A DNA stretch of 21,559 nt from Ruminococcaceae bacterium UBA945 (GCA_002293315.1 DBCZ01000055.1:15552-37110), one strand, 5' to 3'; shown: positions 14,237 through 21,559, counted from the first letter of the stretch. Numbers and translations: made by a program. The notes: generated by a model from the sequence alone, not told the origin.

Positions 14237-14347
14237 ATGTCCTCCTGTCCGAATAATCCAGTAAAATTGTGGTAGTCAATTTAGGTTGAAGTTGAAAAAA
14301 CATAAGTCAAAGGAGAGCAAATGATTGTGTCACCTAACGCGGTGCGA

Positions 14348-15031
14348 CTATTTACTTGTTTTTTTGACTGCGCCACGGGGCTTCTTCGTTGTGGCGGCCG
14401 TCTTCTTCTGCACCTTTTTAACAGCTGTTTTGACGTCTGCTTTCGCGGCGGCTTGTGCTTTCTCTGCCATCGGCTTTCTCGCCACTGGCTTTCTCACCGG
14501 CTTCTTCGCGGCGCCTACGCTCACGAACTTCCACTGCTGATTCGCGCCGCCTGTGCTTTCCCAAATCTGTGCGGGCGCGCCGTCTTCCTCACTCATGCCG
14601 GCGATGTCGAGAACCTTGCCGGAAAGGCTGTTCACGAGCTTTTTGTATCCGCCGCCTGTAGTGACCGTCCAGAGCTGAGATTTGCCGTCAACGTCGTCCC
14701 AAATCTGCGCCCAGGTGCCGTTTTCAGTGCCCTCAAGCATGACGTCGAGAACTCTGCCTGAGGCCTTATTGATGAACTTGCAAGCCGTGCCGGATTTAAC
14801 CATCGTCCAGATTTGAGCGTCGCTCTTTGAGATGTCAGCCTGCACGACGGGGCTGTTATCGGTGCTCGTCGCCTGAATCGCCTTGCCGGTTCTGCGGTTG
14901 ACAATCATGAATTCGTCTCCCGCCTTAACAGCCGCGGGCCGCTTGGCGGGCGCTTTTCTCACTGCTTTTTTTGCAGCCGGCTTCGTCGCCGCAGATTTTG
15001 CTGTTGCTTTATTAGTCGCTTTAGTTGCCAT
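14348..15031 (-). CDS. Ricin-type beta-trefoil lectin protein with histone-H1-like basic tails
   Basis: 227 residues in three parts. Residues 1-37 are a Lys/Ala/Thr/Pro-rich tail (MATKATNKATAKSAATK...). Residues 38-173 are a ricin B-type (RicinB_lectin_2-like) trefoil with three repeats. Residues 174-227 are a second Lys/Ala/Pro tail (AAKKPVRKPVARKP...). The QxW signature occurs three times with tryptophans at W75, W121 and W167, exactly 46 residues apart; AQIW precedes two of the repeats. There is no signal peptide or membrane segment, so it is probably cytoplasmic. The tails resemble those of bacterial H1-like proteins (HctB, AlgP), suggesting nucleic acid or polyanion binding. The ATG at 15031 is preferred over an open frame to 15079: AAAGGA lies upstream. 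The function is unknown. Confidence 0.85.
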   Translation of the reverse strand: MATKATNKATAKSAATKPAAKKAVRKAPAKRPAAVKAGDEFMIVNRRTGKAIQATSTDNSPVVQADISKSDAQIWTMVKSGTACKFINKASGRVLDVMLEGTENGTWAQIWDDVDGKSQLWTVTTGGGYKKLVNSLSGKVLDIAGMSEEDGAPAQIWESTGGANQQWKFVSVGAAKKPVRKPVARKPMAEKAQAAAKADVKTAVKKVQKKTAATTKKPRGAVKKTSK

Positions 15032-15109
15032 ATTGTTTGTTTCCTTTCTTAAAATGAATGTTTTACAATGAAAAAACACTCAAAACTGATGTACGTGAAT
15101 CTACTTCGT

Positions 15110-15138
15110 ATTATATACTCGGCGTTATGATTTGTCAA
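15110..15138 (-). promoter_or_regulatory. Full-consensus sigma-A promoter of the lectin gene
   Basis: On the minus strand, TTGACA (15133-15138), 17-bp spacer, and TATAAT (15110-15115), both boxes perfect. The leader is about 70 bases. This is among the strongest promoters in the window, together with that of rpsU. Confidence 0.9.
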
Positions 15139-15192
15139 ACAAACTGGCGGGGTTGAGGCAAAATTCTTCAGAAATCTTTAATATATATTCGG

Positions 15193-15221
15193 TGGCAAAA
15201 AGACAGCACATAATGTATAAT
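15193..15221 (+). promoter_or_regulatory. Possible promoter of the P-type ATPase gene
   Basis: A perfect TATAAT (15216-15221), but a poor -35 (TGGCAA, 15193-15198) at 17 bp. The start codon is 32 bases downstream. The weak -35 may mean low or activator-dependent expression. Confidence 0.45.
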
Positions 15222-15252
15222 AAGGTAATTCTATTGAGCTGGAGGAAATATT

Positions 15253-17721
15253 TTGGCGAGAAGAAGCGAAAAGCAAAGAAAAACGGAAAACGCCGCGGAA
15301 CGCTCCGCCACGCGCGCAGGGCGTGTTTATAATGTCGAGCGCTTTCATCCGGCGCCACAGACGGGGCTTGCAAAAGAGCAGGTGAGCCTTAGGTTTTCGC
15401 AGGGCTTGAATAACAGAGAGCTGGGGAATAAAACGAAGACGGAGGGGCAGATAATCCGCTCTAACGTCCTCACGTTCTTCAATATCCTCAACTTCATTCT
15501 GGCCTTCTTTGTGCTGATGGTCGGCTCATATGAGAACACCCTTTTCCTGGGGCTGATTATCGTAAATATCGTGATAGGCTCGTTTCAGGAAATCCGCTCG
15601 AAGCGCACGATAGATAAGCTCTCGCTAATCTCCGCGCCCAAAGCGCACGTTGTGAGAAACGGGCAGAAGGCGAGCGTGCCGACAAGTGAGATAGTCCTTG
15701 ATGATGTTCTGATATTGAACTCCGGCAATCAAATCACGTCAGACGCGATTGTCTGCGAGGGTGAGGTTGAGGTGAACGAATCCCTCATTACGGGAGAATC
15801 TGACCCTGTCAACAAGCGGATAGGTGACGAGCTTCTCTCGGGCAGCTTTATCGTCAGCGGCAGATGCCTCGCGCAGGTTGAGCATGTGGCGGAGGATAAT
15901 TACGCGAACCGTATCACAGGCGACGCGAAGTATGTAAAGAAGCGGAATTCACAGATAATGAATTCAGTTGATATACTTATCAAAACCATCGGCTTCGGGC
16001 TGATTCCCATCGGCGTTTTGCTTTTCTGGAAGCAGTATTTCGTCTTGGAAGACACATTGCAGAGCTCGGTGACAAGCACCGTGGCCGCGTTGATAGGCAT
16101 GATTCCAGAAGGCTTGGTACTTCTCACGAGCGTGGTTTTTGCCGTCAGCGTAATACGTCTGGCAACGAGGAAAACCCTCGTGCAGGATTTATTCTGCGTG
16201 GAAACCCTTGCGCGCGTTGATGTTCTGTGCCTTGATAAAACAGGCACGATAACCGAGGGCACAATGCAGGTGGATGAGCTTGTGCCGTTCCCGAACCACA
16301 CGCAGGAGGAGATGGAGGAGGCGCTCAATGCTATCACGAGCAGCCTTGCGGACGATAACCCCACCTTCATGGCGATACGCGAGCTTTTCCCGCATAGAAG
16401 CGGCCTTGCGGCCTCGGAGACAGTTCCGTTCAGCTCGGCGAGAAAATGGAGCGGCGCCAGCTTCCACAGCAGAGGTACGTTCGTGATGGGTGCGGGGGAG
16501 TTTATTCTCAAAGAGGGTTTTTCGGAAATTGAAAGCAGCATTAAGGAATACTCGGAAAACGGGCAGAGGGTCATTCTTCTGGCGCACTCACTTTCGGGCT
16601 TTTCAGGCAAGGATTTGCCCGCGCAGCTCGAATGCGTGGGGCTTGTTATAATCAGTGACAAAATCAGGCGCGAGGCCGCGAGAACCCTGCGGTATTTCGC
16701 CGACCAGGGCGTGGCCTTGAAGGTCATATCAGGCGATACCGCCGTCACGGTTGCGAACATCGCCAAGAAGGCGGGGCTTGAGGACGCAGACAGCTATGTG
16801 GACGCCACAACGCTGAGAACCGATGAAGACATAGAAGAGGCCGTGAGGGATTATTCGGTGTTCGGGCGCGTCACGCCGGAGCAAAAGCTGAAATTCGTCA
16901 AGGCACTCAAAGCGCAGGGACATACGGTGGCGATGACGGGCGACGGCGTGAACGATGTGCTGGCGCTCAAGGAAGCGGATTGCTCTATAGCCATGGCATC
17001 GGGAAGCGATGCCGCCAGAACCGTGTCCAATCTCGTTTTGCTCGATTCTAACTTCGCCTCGATGCCGAAGGTGGTCGCAGAGGGCAGGCGCGCGATAAAT
17101 AACCTTCAGCGCTCTGCCTCGCTGTTCCTGTCCAAGACGGTTTTCTCGGCGATAATCGGCGTGGTGTTTATCTTCCTCAATTACACCTATCCGTTTGTGC
17201 CGATCCAGCTCACACTCATCAGCACACTGACAATAGGCGCGCCGTCATTTATCCTCGCGCTTGAGCCGAACTTTAATCGCATAAAGGGCAACTTCCTCAA
17301 AAATGTGATGCGCCTCTCAATCCCCACAGGCGTGACGATGGCGCTGAATATCATTGTGCTGTGCTTTATCGGCAGCACGTTCGGCATAACCGAAAAAGAG
17401 ATGTCGACCCTGGCTGTTATATTGACGTCTATCACCGGCTTCCAGATGCTCTTCAGGGTGTGCGCGCCGTTCAACGCACTGCGCGGCGCACTGTTCGGGC
17501 TGTGTCTTTCGGCCTTCACGGTGGCGTCTATTTTCCTCGGAGATTTCTTCTCCCTCGCGGCGTTTACTTTGCCGATGTTCATGATTATCGCGCCGCTTGT
17601 CATCTTCTCTATAGTTTTGATGATAACCGCGACGCATATAGTTGACAGGATTATGGAAGAAAAGCCCAAGAAGCAAAAGAAATCAAGAATGAAAAAACGC
17701 AAGAACACGCGCTTTGCATAA
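15253..17721 (+). CDS. Cation-translocating P-type ATPase (CtpE/PMCA-like, HAD-IC)
   Basis: 822 residues. Actuator motif TGES (180-183), phosphorylated D328 in CLDKTGT, hinge GDGVND (563-568), and PEGL (285-288) in membrane helix 4. PEGL rather than CPC excludes the heavy-metal ATPases and points to Ca2+ or related ion transport, as in the CtpE-like group. There is no N-terminal metal-binding domain. Two hydrophobic helices lie before the actuator domain, two around PEGL, and six after residue 625. The C-terminus is a basic tail (KKQKKSRMKKRK). The start is a TTG at 15253, supported by GGAGG seven bases upstream and no better in-frame ATG before the conserved region. The sugar kinase gene follows after nine bases. 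Confidence 0.9.
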   Translation: MARRSEKQRKTENAAERSATRAGRVYNVERFHPAPQTGLAKEQVSLRFSQGLNNRELGNKTKTEGQIIRSNVLTFFNILNFILAFFVLMVGSYENTLFLGLIIVNIVIGSFQEIRSKRTIDKLSLISAPKAHVVRNGQKASVPTSEIVLDDVLILNSGNQITSDAIVCEGEVEVNESLITGESDPVNKRIGDELLSGSFIVSGRCLAQVEHVAEDNYANRITGDAKYVKKRNSQIMNSVDILIKTIGFGLIPIGVLLFWKQYFVLEDTLQSSVTSTVAALIGMIPEGLVLLTSVVFAVSVIRLATRKTLVQDLFCVETLARVDVLCLDKTGTITEGTMQVDELVPFPNHTQEEMEEALNAITSSLADDNPTFMAIRELFPHRSGLAASETVPFSSARKWSGASFHSRGTFVMGAGEFILKEGFSEIESSIKEYSENGQRVILLAHSLSGFSGKDLPAQLECVGLVIISDKIRREAARTLRYFADQGVALKVISGDTAVTVANIAKKAGLEDADSYVDATTLRTDEDIEEAVRDYSVFGRVTPEQKLKFVKALKAQGHTVAMTGDGVNDVLALKEADCSIAMASGSDAARTVSNLVLLDSNFASMPKVVAEGRRAINNLQRSASLFLSKTVFSAIIGVVFIFLNYTYPFVPIQLTLISTLTIGAPSFILALEPNFNRIKGNFLKNVMRLSIPTGVTMALNIIVLCFIGSTFGITEKEMSTLAVILTSITGFQMLFRVCAPFNALRGALFGLCLSAFTVASIFLGDFFSLAAFTLPMFMIIAPLVIFSIVLMITATHIVDRIMEEKPKKQKKSRMKKRKNTRFA

Positions 17722-17730
17722 GGAGAATTT

Positions 17731-18699
17731 ATGAGATTTATTTCAATTGGCGAGCTTTTAATTGACTTCACCCCAGCCGGAAAAACAGCTGACGGCATAC
17801 ACCTTTTCGCGAGAAATCCGGGCGGCGCACCGGCGAATGTGGCGGTGCAGATGAATAGGCTGGGCATAGAAGCGGGCTTTATCGGCACGGTGGGAAATGA
17901 TATGTTCGGCGCCTATCTCAAGGAGGTGCTTGAGGCGGAAAAGATTAACACGCAGGGGCTTGCCTTTGACGAGGATTATTCAACCTCGCTGGCGTTCGTT
18001 GAGCTGGATGAAAACGGGAACAGGGAATTCAGCTTTTACCGTGACCCAGGGGCGGACACAAGGCTTATAGCCTCCGCTGATAACAAGCGCCTGATTGACT
18101 CTGCCGAGATGATTTGCTTCGGCTCACTGATGATGACGGCCGAACCCTCGCGCTCGGCCGTGAAGGAGCTCGCGGCGTATGCGAAGGGGAATGGGGTAAT
18201 AACTGTGTATGACCCCAATTGGCGGCCCGCGCTGTGGAAGAATCGTGCAGAGGGCGTCGAGATGATGAAGGCTCTCGTGGAACACGCCGACGTGATGAAG
18301 CTTTCAGATGAAGAGCTGGCCTTGATAACGGGTGAGAGCGAATTGAAAGCGGGTGCGGAGAAGCTGATAAGTCAGGGCGTGAAGCTCGTGGTAATCACCC
18401 TCGGGGCAAAGGGCTGCGCGGTATTCACTGAGGATTTCAGCTTTGCGAAGCATACTTACGACACGAAGGTGGTCGATACGACAGGCTCGGGTGACAGTTT
18501 TCTCGGTGCGTTTCTGAACTGCATTCTGGCTTCCGGCAAAAGGCTTGAGGAAATCGGGCAGGCAGAGGCAGAGGAATATGCCGATTTCGCCAACGCAGCG
18601 GGCTCACTTTGTGCGGCGAAGAAAGGCGCGATTCCGGCGCTGCCCGCGCGCGAAGAGATAGATAGAATGAAAGCAAGCACACCGCTGCTGATAATGTAA
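17731..18699 (+). CDS. PfkB family sugar kinase, probably fructokinase
   Basis: 322 residues of the ribokinase/PfkB fold. The start FISIGELLIDFTP and the GGAPANVAVQMNRLG signature (31-45) bind sugar; DTTGSGDSFLGAFL (249-262) holds the anion hole and the catalytic base D255. YDPNWRPALW (160-169) is typical of fructokinases of this branch, which phosphorylate fructose to fructose 6-phosphate; 2-keto-3-deoxygluconate or other sugars remain possible. The ATG follows AAGGAG only nine bases after the ATPase stop, so the two genes share a transcript although no functional link is obvious. The product feeds glycolysis and the transketolase reactions encoded earlier in the window. Confidence 0.9.
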   Translation: MRFISIGELLIDFTPAGKTADGIHLFARNPGGAPANVAVQMNRLGIEAGFIGTVGNDMFGAYLKEVLEAEKINTQGLAFDEDYSTSLAFVELDENGNREFSFYRDPGADTRLIASADNKRLIDSAEMICFGSLMMTAEPSRSAVKELAAYAKGNGVITVYDPNWRPALWKNRAEGVEMMKALVEHADVMKLSDEELALITGESELKAGAEKLISQGVKLVVITLGAKGCAVFTEDFSFAKHTYDTKVVDTTGSGDSFLGAFLNCILASGKRLEEIGQAEAEEYADFANAAGSLCAAKKGAIPALPAREEIDRMKASTPLLIM

Positions 18700-18751
18700 G
18701 GAAGCAATAATGAGCAGGGTAAGGATAGATTTTTTATAGTCAATCTTAACC

Positions 18752-18781
18752 TTGCGAATTATTGAAAACTGACGATATACT
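18752..18781 (+). promoter_or_regulatory. Possible promoter of the two-domain GNAT gene
   Basis: TTGCGA (18752-18757), 18-bp spacer, and TATACT (18776-18781). A perfect palindrome CCCAATTGGG (18790-18799) lies at the expected transcription start. Confidence 0.45.
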
Positions 18782-18853
18782 TGAAGTAACCCAATTGGGA
18801 ACAGGCGTGGCCGCCCCAAAATAAATTCGGGCAATAGGCGGAGGAAATACATT

Positions 18854-19744
18854 ATGAGCGTTACACTCAGAAGATATACAGCGCAGCCGGGTTACTCTGA
18901 AGATTTTAATAAGGTGTGCGAATTCTTGGTTCGTATCAACAGTAAAAAGGTGGTTACACCCAATTATTTATGGGCAAGATGGGAATGGCAGTTTGGCCCG
19001 TACATGAACATGGAGAATCTGTCGAAGATAGGTATCGCCGAAGATAACGGGGTTATAGTCGGTCTTGCAACCTATGAAAGCGATATTGGCGAAGCCTTTT
19101 TCTGCATTGATGAAAGATACGGCGACTTAAAGCCGCAGCTTATCGACTATGCCCTGCATAACCTGAGCAATAACGGGGAAATTGGAATTATGCTGCCTGA
19201 CGGAGATTTGGAGTATCAACGCGCCGCTGTCAAGCAAGGGTTTATTCCGACGAAGAATAAATCTGAAGTAGCCATGATGGATATAATGAATCTTTCATAT
19301 AATCTCCCTGGCGGCTATAAAATTATGAGCTTTGACGATGATAATTTCGATGTTGACCGTTATTTCAACGCAATCTGGAGAGGCTTCAATAATCAGCGGC
19401 CGCGCAATGAAAGGGAAATAGAGGCAATGGAGAAGCGAGAGGGCTTTGACGCCCCGCATCTGAACCTGAATCTGCGTATACTGGTAGTGGCACCCAACGG
19501 TGATTATGCCTCTCACTGCGGCATGTGGTATTTACCCGGCAGCGATTATGCGTATGTGGAGCCGGTGTTTACGTTGCCGGAATACCGCAAGATAGGGCTT
19601 GGTAAAGCTGCCGTGTTTGAGGGTGTGAAGCGTTGCGGTGAGCTTGGCGCAAAATGCGCCTATGTGATTTCGTCTCAGCAGTTTTATTATAATATCGGGT
19701 TTTATCCAGTGCATAACGAGACTGTGTGGGCACGCACAACATAG
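18854..19744 (+). CDS. Two-domain GNAT family acetyltransferase
   Basis: 296 residues, two GNAT-like halves. The C-terminal half (about 155-296) has the acetyl-CoA loop in VEPVFTLPEYRKIGLGKAAVFEGV (RKIGLG, 245-250) and the closing strand FYYNIGFYPV. The N-terminal half (about 1-150) keeps the GNAT strand order (IGIAEDNGVIVGLATYE) but has no clear pyrophosphate-binding loop, so it is probably a non-catalytic domain. This layout is known in aminoglycoside-type and mycothiol-synthase-like GNATs; the substrate here is unknown. GGAGG precedes the ATG at 18854 by seven bases. The gene sits behind its own candidate promoter and near a VOC gene, in a small accessory stretch. Confidence 0.85.
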   Translation: MSVTLRRYTAQPGYSEDFNKVCEFLVRINSKKVVTPNYLWARWEWQFGPYMNMENLSKIGIAEDNGVIVGLATYESDIGEAFFCIDERYGDLKPQLIDYALHNLSNNGEIGIMLPDGDLEYQRAAVKQGFIPTKNKSEVAMMDIMNLSYNLPGGYKIMSFDDDNFDVDRYFNAIWRGFNNQRPRNEREIEAMEKREGFDAPHLNLNLRILVVAPNGDYASHCGMWYLPGSDYAYVEPVFTLPEYRKIGLGKAAVFEGVKRCGELGAKCAYVISSQQFYYNIGFYPVHNETVWARTT

Positions 19745-19852
19745 CTATTCCCCGCACTGATGAAAGCCGCAAATTATTAGGGTTATTGCGTTTATTAGAG
19801 GGAATCATTTATACAGTAGAATTCAAAAATTATACTAAAATGGGAGGCAAAA

Positions 19853-20221
19853 ATGAAGCTTAAGTGTATCAATGTTCCTACGCCGGACACAAAGCGGTTT
19901 TCAGAATTTTATCAAGAAGCTTTGGGAGCCACTGTTATTGATTCTCATGGAGGACCAAATCGTATAGAGATATTGTTTGGTGATAAAGATGAAGCGAATA
20001 TTTGTATTGTGGCGACACAGGGTGCAGAGTATAACCGCCCGGAAACTTCCGCGTGTCAGGGATTCGAGTTCTCGGTGCAAGATGTGGATGCGGAATATAA
20101 ACGCATGCAGGCATTAAACATCGAGATTAGTGAGCCGCCCAAAGATTTGCCATGGGGATTCAGATACTTCAACGTGAAAGACCCTGACGGGAATGGTATT
20201 GACATAGTTCAAGCATTGTAA
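19853..20221 (+). CDS. VOC family (glyoxalase/bleomycin-resistance-like) protein
   Basis: 122 residues with the paired beta-alpha-beta-beta-beta modules of the vicinal oxygen chelate fold. The first module runs MKLKCINVPTPDTKRFSEFY to about residue 55, the second from FEFSVQDVDAEYKRM to the typical end FNVKDPDGNGIDIVQ. VOC proteins include glyoxalases, dioxygenases and drug-binding resistance proteins, and the sequence does not tell which; the small size fits a dimeric binding or isomerase type. GGGAGG lies just before the ATG. The gene is AT-richer than most of the window. No convincing promoter was seen, although TATACT occurs about 20 bases upstream without a good -35. Confidence 0.85.
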   Translation: MKLKCINVPTPDTKRFSEFYQEALGATVIDSHGGPNRIEILFGDKDEANICIVATQGAEYNRPETSACQGFEFSVQDVDAEYKRMQALNIEISEPPKDLPWGFRYFNVKDPDGNGIDIVQAL

Positions 20222-20317
20222 AAAAAGGCGCAAATATCATCTGCATCGGTATGCTATATTCCTGTGAACCGCCGCTTCTGTAGGGTGGGAACTCTTTTAG
20301 ATTAAGATGTAAGTGTG
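20222..20317 (+). other. Unassigned intergenic stretch, possible small RNA or long 3' UTR
   Basis: There is no open frame here. An extended -10-like element (TG-C-TATATT, 20252-20260) lacks a -35 box. Downstream, ACCGCC (from 20268) can pair with GGTGGG (from 20284), and the stretch leads directly into the strong terminator at 20318-20348. A short transcript of about 80 bases would fit, but I do not recognise the family. Confidence 0.25.
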
Positions 20318-20348
20318 CTCCGGCTGAAGAAATTCGGCCGGAGTTTTT
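20318..20348 (+). terminator. Strong intrinsic terminator upstream of ruvC
   Basis: An 11-bp stem (20318-20328 with 20333-20343, one wobble) closed by a GAAA tetraloop, followed by TTTTT. It lies 96 bases after the VOC stop and insulates the ruvC promoter. Confidence 0.92.
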
Positions 20349-20361
20349 CTTTGCCAAACCT

Positions 20362-20390
20362 TTGAAAAATGACACAATATGTGGTATACT
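20362..20390 (+). promoter_or_regulatory. Sigma-A promoter of ruvCA
   Basis: TTGAAA (20362-20367), 17-bp spacer, and TATACT (20385-20390). It lies directly after the preceding terminator. The start codon is about 40 bases downstream. Confidence 0.8.
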
Positions 20391-20429
20391 AAATCGGTTA
20401 ATGGGATAATGGCAGGAAGGAGCCGTATG

Positions 20430-21035
20430 ATGGAGAACAGCACGGGAAACAGCGGGCTGAAAATCCTGGGGATAGACCCGGGTTATGCCATCGTCGGCTA
20501 TGGCATTGTGCTTTGCGCGGCGGGGAAATACCGCTCGCTGGATTACGGTGCAATCACCACAAATGCGGGAGAGGATTTCAACCGGCGCTTAGAAGCGATT
20601 TACAACGGTGTGAAGCATATTCTAGAGCACCACAGGCCGGATGCCCTCGCGATTGAAAAGCTGTTTTTCCAGAGCAACCAGAAAACCGTAATCGGCGTGT
20701 CGGAGGCAAGGGGGGTAATCCTGCTTGCAGCGGTTCAGGCAAATGTGCCGATTTTTGAATACACTCCGCTTCAGGTGAAGATGGCGATGACAGGCTATGG
20801 CAGAGCTTTGAAGCCGCAGATGATGGAGATGACGAAGCGGCTGCTGAACCTTAAAGAAGTGCCGAAGCCGGACGATACTGCCGACGCCCTCGCGATGGCA
20901 ATCTGCCATGGGCAGGTGGCGGCAGGTGGGATAAAGGGAAATATCAGGCAGGCGGGCGCGGCAGGTGCGGCGAATCCGCCGGGGCAAAAGGGAATACATC
21001 TAATCAGGCAGATAAATCAGGGCAAAAAAAAGTGA
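20430..21035 (+). CDS. ruvC: Holliday junction endodeoxyribonuclease RuvC
   Basis: 201 residues. The catalytic acidic residues of the RNase H-like fold are present: D16 in ILGIDPG, E76 in AIEKLFF, and D149/D152 in PDDTADALAMAICH. FFQSNQKTVIGVSEARGV and YTPLQVKMAMTGYGRA are the usual dimer and DNA-contacting segments. RuvC cuts four-way junctions driven by RuvAB. The frame is open to 20379, but the promoter covers that part; of two adjacent ATGs (20427 and 20430) the second has better spacing from AAGGAG. A Gly/Ala-rich C-terminal extension of about 35 residues follows the core. ruvA starts 13 bases after the stop. Confidence 0.95.
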   Translation: MENSTGNSGLKILGIDPGYAIVGYGIVLCAAGKYRSLDYGAITTNAGEDFNRRLEAIYNGVKHILEHHRPDALAIEKLFFQSNQKTVIGVSEARGVILLAAVQANVPIFEYTPLQVKMAMTGYGRALKPQMMEMTKRLLNLKEVPKPDDTADALAMAICHGQVAAGGIKGNIRQAGAAGAANPPGQKGIHLIRQINQGKKK

Positions 21036-21048
21036 AACGGAGCAGCTT

Positions 21049-21559
21049 ATGTTTTACAGTGTGACGGGAAAACTCATTCATACAGAGCCGACGATGGCGG
21101 TAATGGATGTGAACGGCGTGGCGTTTTCGTGCAGAACCTCAATGAACACGCTTCGCGGTCTGCCTAAAATGGGCGACATCGCGACGCTTTATACGCATTT
21201 GCACGTGAGGGAAGACGCCTTGGAGCTGTTCGGGTTTGGCAGCATGGCGGAGCTGAATTGCTTCAAAATGCTCACGAACGTAAGCGGAGTGGGCCCGAAG
21301 GTGGGCATAGCAATCCTCTCAGAGATGACGCCCGAGGACGTGGCATTTGCGGCGGCTTCGGGAGACGCGAAGCGCTTCACGCGCGTAAACGGCGTGGGGC
21401 CGAAGCTTGCACAGCGCATCGCTTTAGAGCTTAAAGACAAGGCGAATGATTTCGCCATGCCGGATATATCCGCGGATATGAGCGGGATAACCTCAGCGGC
21501 GTCAAGCGCTTCACAGGCGGTGAACGCATTGGCCGCGCTCGGGTATTCTCCTTCAGAGG
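21049..21559 (+). CDS. ruvA: Holliday junction branch migration protein RuvA, 5' part
   Basis: The frame opens at ATG 21049 after CGGAG and runs off the window end (170 codons visible). It starts MFYSVTGKLI (N-terminal OB domain), then YTHLHVREDALELFGF, which is nearly invariant in RuvA. Two helix-hairpin-helix motifs follow: NVSGVGPKVGIAILS (around residue 80) and RVNGVGPKLAQRIALELKDK (around 115). The visible end (QAVNALAALGYSPSE) is the start of domain III, which binds RuvB. RuvA holds the Holliday junction tetramerically. It is co-transcribed with ruvC; ruvB is expected next, outside the window. Confidence 0.95.
   Translation, partial: MFYSVTGKLIHTEPTMAVMDVNGVAFSCRTSMNTLRGLPKMGDIATLYTHLHVREDALELFGFGSMAELNCFKMLTNVSGVGPKVGIAILSEMTPEDVAFAAASGDAKRFTRVNGVGPKLAQRIALELKDKANDFAMPDISADMSGITSAASSASQAVNALAALGYSPSE

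Noticed and set aside
14250..14330. TTGACT boxes upstream of the MORN gene on the minus strand
   Set aside because: No acceptable -10 box lies at 16-18 bp from either, so no promoter was called.
18710..18739. Nine-codon frame after the sugar kinase
   Set aside because: Too short, with only a weak ribosome binding site; no support as a gene or leader peptide.
18721..18750. Imperfect hairpin (AAGG...AGATT with AATCT...CCTT) after the sugar kinase
   Set aside because: The stem is interrupted and no T tract follows, so I do not call a terminator.
20277..20295. AGGGTGGGAAC resembling the T-box antiterminator core
   Set aside because: The T-box core continues as ACCGCG, which is absent. There is no room for a specifier stem, and the downstream gene is ruvC, not an aminoacyl-tRNA synthetase or amino-acid gene.

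Overview
The window looks like chromosomal DNA from a member of the Clostridia (Bacillota). Nearly every gene has a strong GGAGG-type ribosome binding site, and most promoters have clear sigma-A boxes with 17-bp spacing. The gene set also fits: split transketolase, 58-residue S21, a YqeG phosphatase, an aminopeptidase P next to EF-P, and a CD1247-type zinc-ribbon protein. Base composition is roughly balanced to slightly GC-rich, with visibly AT-richer patches at the toxin-antitoxin pair (6.1-6.6 kb) and around the VOC gene (19.85-20.22 kb). A gut or rumen lineage is plausible, but the sequence alone cannot settle the species. I saw no rRNA, tRNA, CRISPR array, insertion sequence or prophage.

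Layout. 1-57: the last residues of a rubredoxin-like domain. 88-2764: CPBP membrane protease, then the two transketolase subunits, closed by a terminator that also serves the opposing GNAT gene (2800-3354, minus). 3462-4124: HAD phosphatase, driven from a promoter back-to-back with that of the GNAT gene. 4248-4424: rpsU with its own promoter and terminator. 4493-6066: yqeG and aminopeptidase P, overlapping by 4 bases. 6123-6631: a YefM/YoeB toxin-antitoxin pair with a recognisable autoregulatory operator, sitting between the aminopeptidase and efp (6707-7264). A CD1247-like zinc-ribbon gene (7296-7733) and a terminator follow. 7788-10597 (minus): HIT hydrolase, phosphohexomutase and membrane-anchored metallophosphoesterase, in one tight operon. 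10730-13114 (plus): small hypothetical, exported/anchored metallo-beta-lactamase protein, pyrE and a cysteine-rich hypothetical. 13379-15031 (minus): a MORN-repeat lipoprotein and, upstream of it, a ricin-type lectin flanked by two histone-H1-like basic tails. 15253-18699 (plus): P-type cation ATPase and PfkB sugar kinase. 18854-20221: a two-domain GNAT protein and a VOC protein. 20430 to the end: ruvC and the start of ruvA.

Functional picture. Most of the window is housekeeping: non-oxidative pentose phosphate pathway and sugar phosphorylation (transketolase, PfkB kinase, phosphohexomutase), translation (S21, EF-P), pyrimidine synthesis (PyrE) and Holliday-junction processing (RuvC, RuvA). 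The accessory content is the YefM/YoeB pair, the MORN/lectin stretch at 13.1-15.1 kb, and the GNAT/VOC stretch at 18.7-20.3 kb. The least conventional item is the lectin with histone-like tails: an apparently cytoplasmic three-repeat beta-trefoil between lysine/alanine-rich arms, behind a full-consensus promoter. I found no clear multi-gene novel defence or mobile system.
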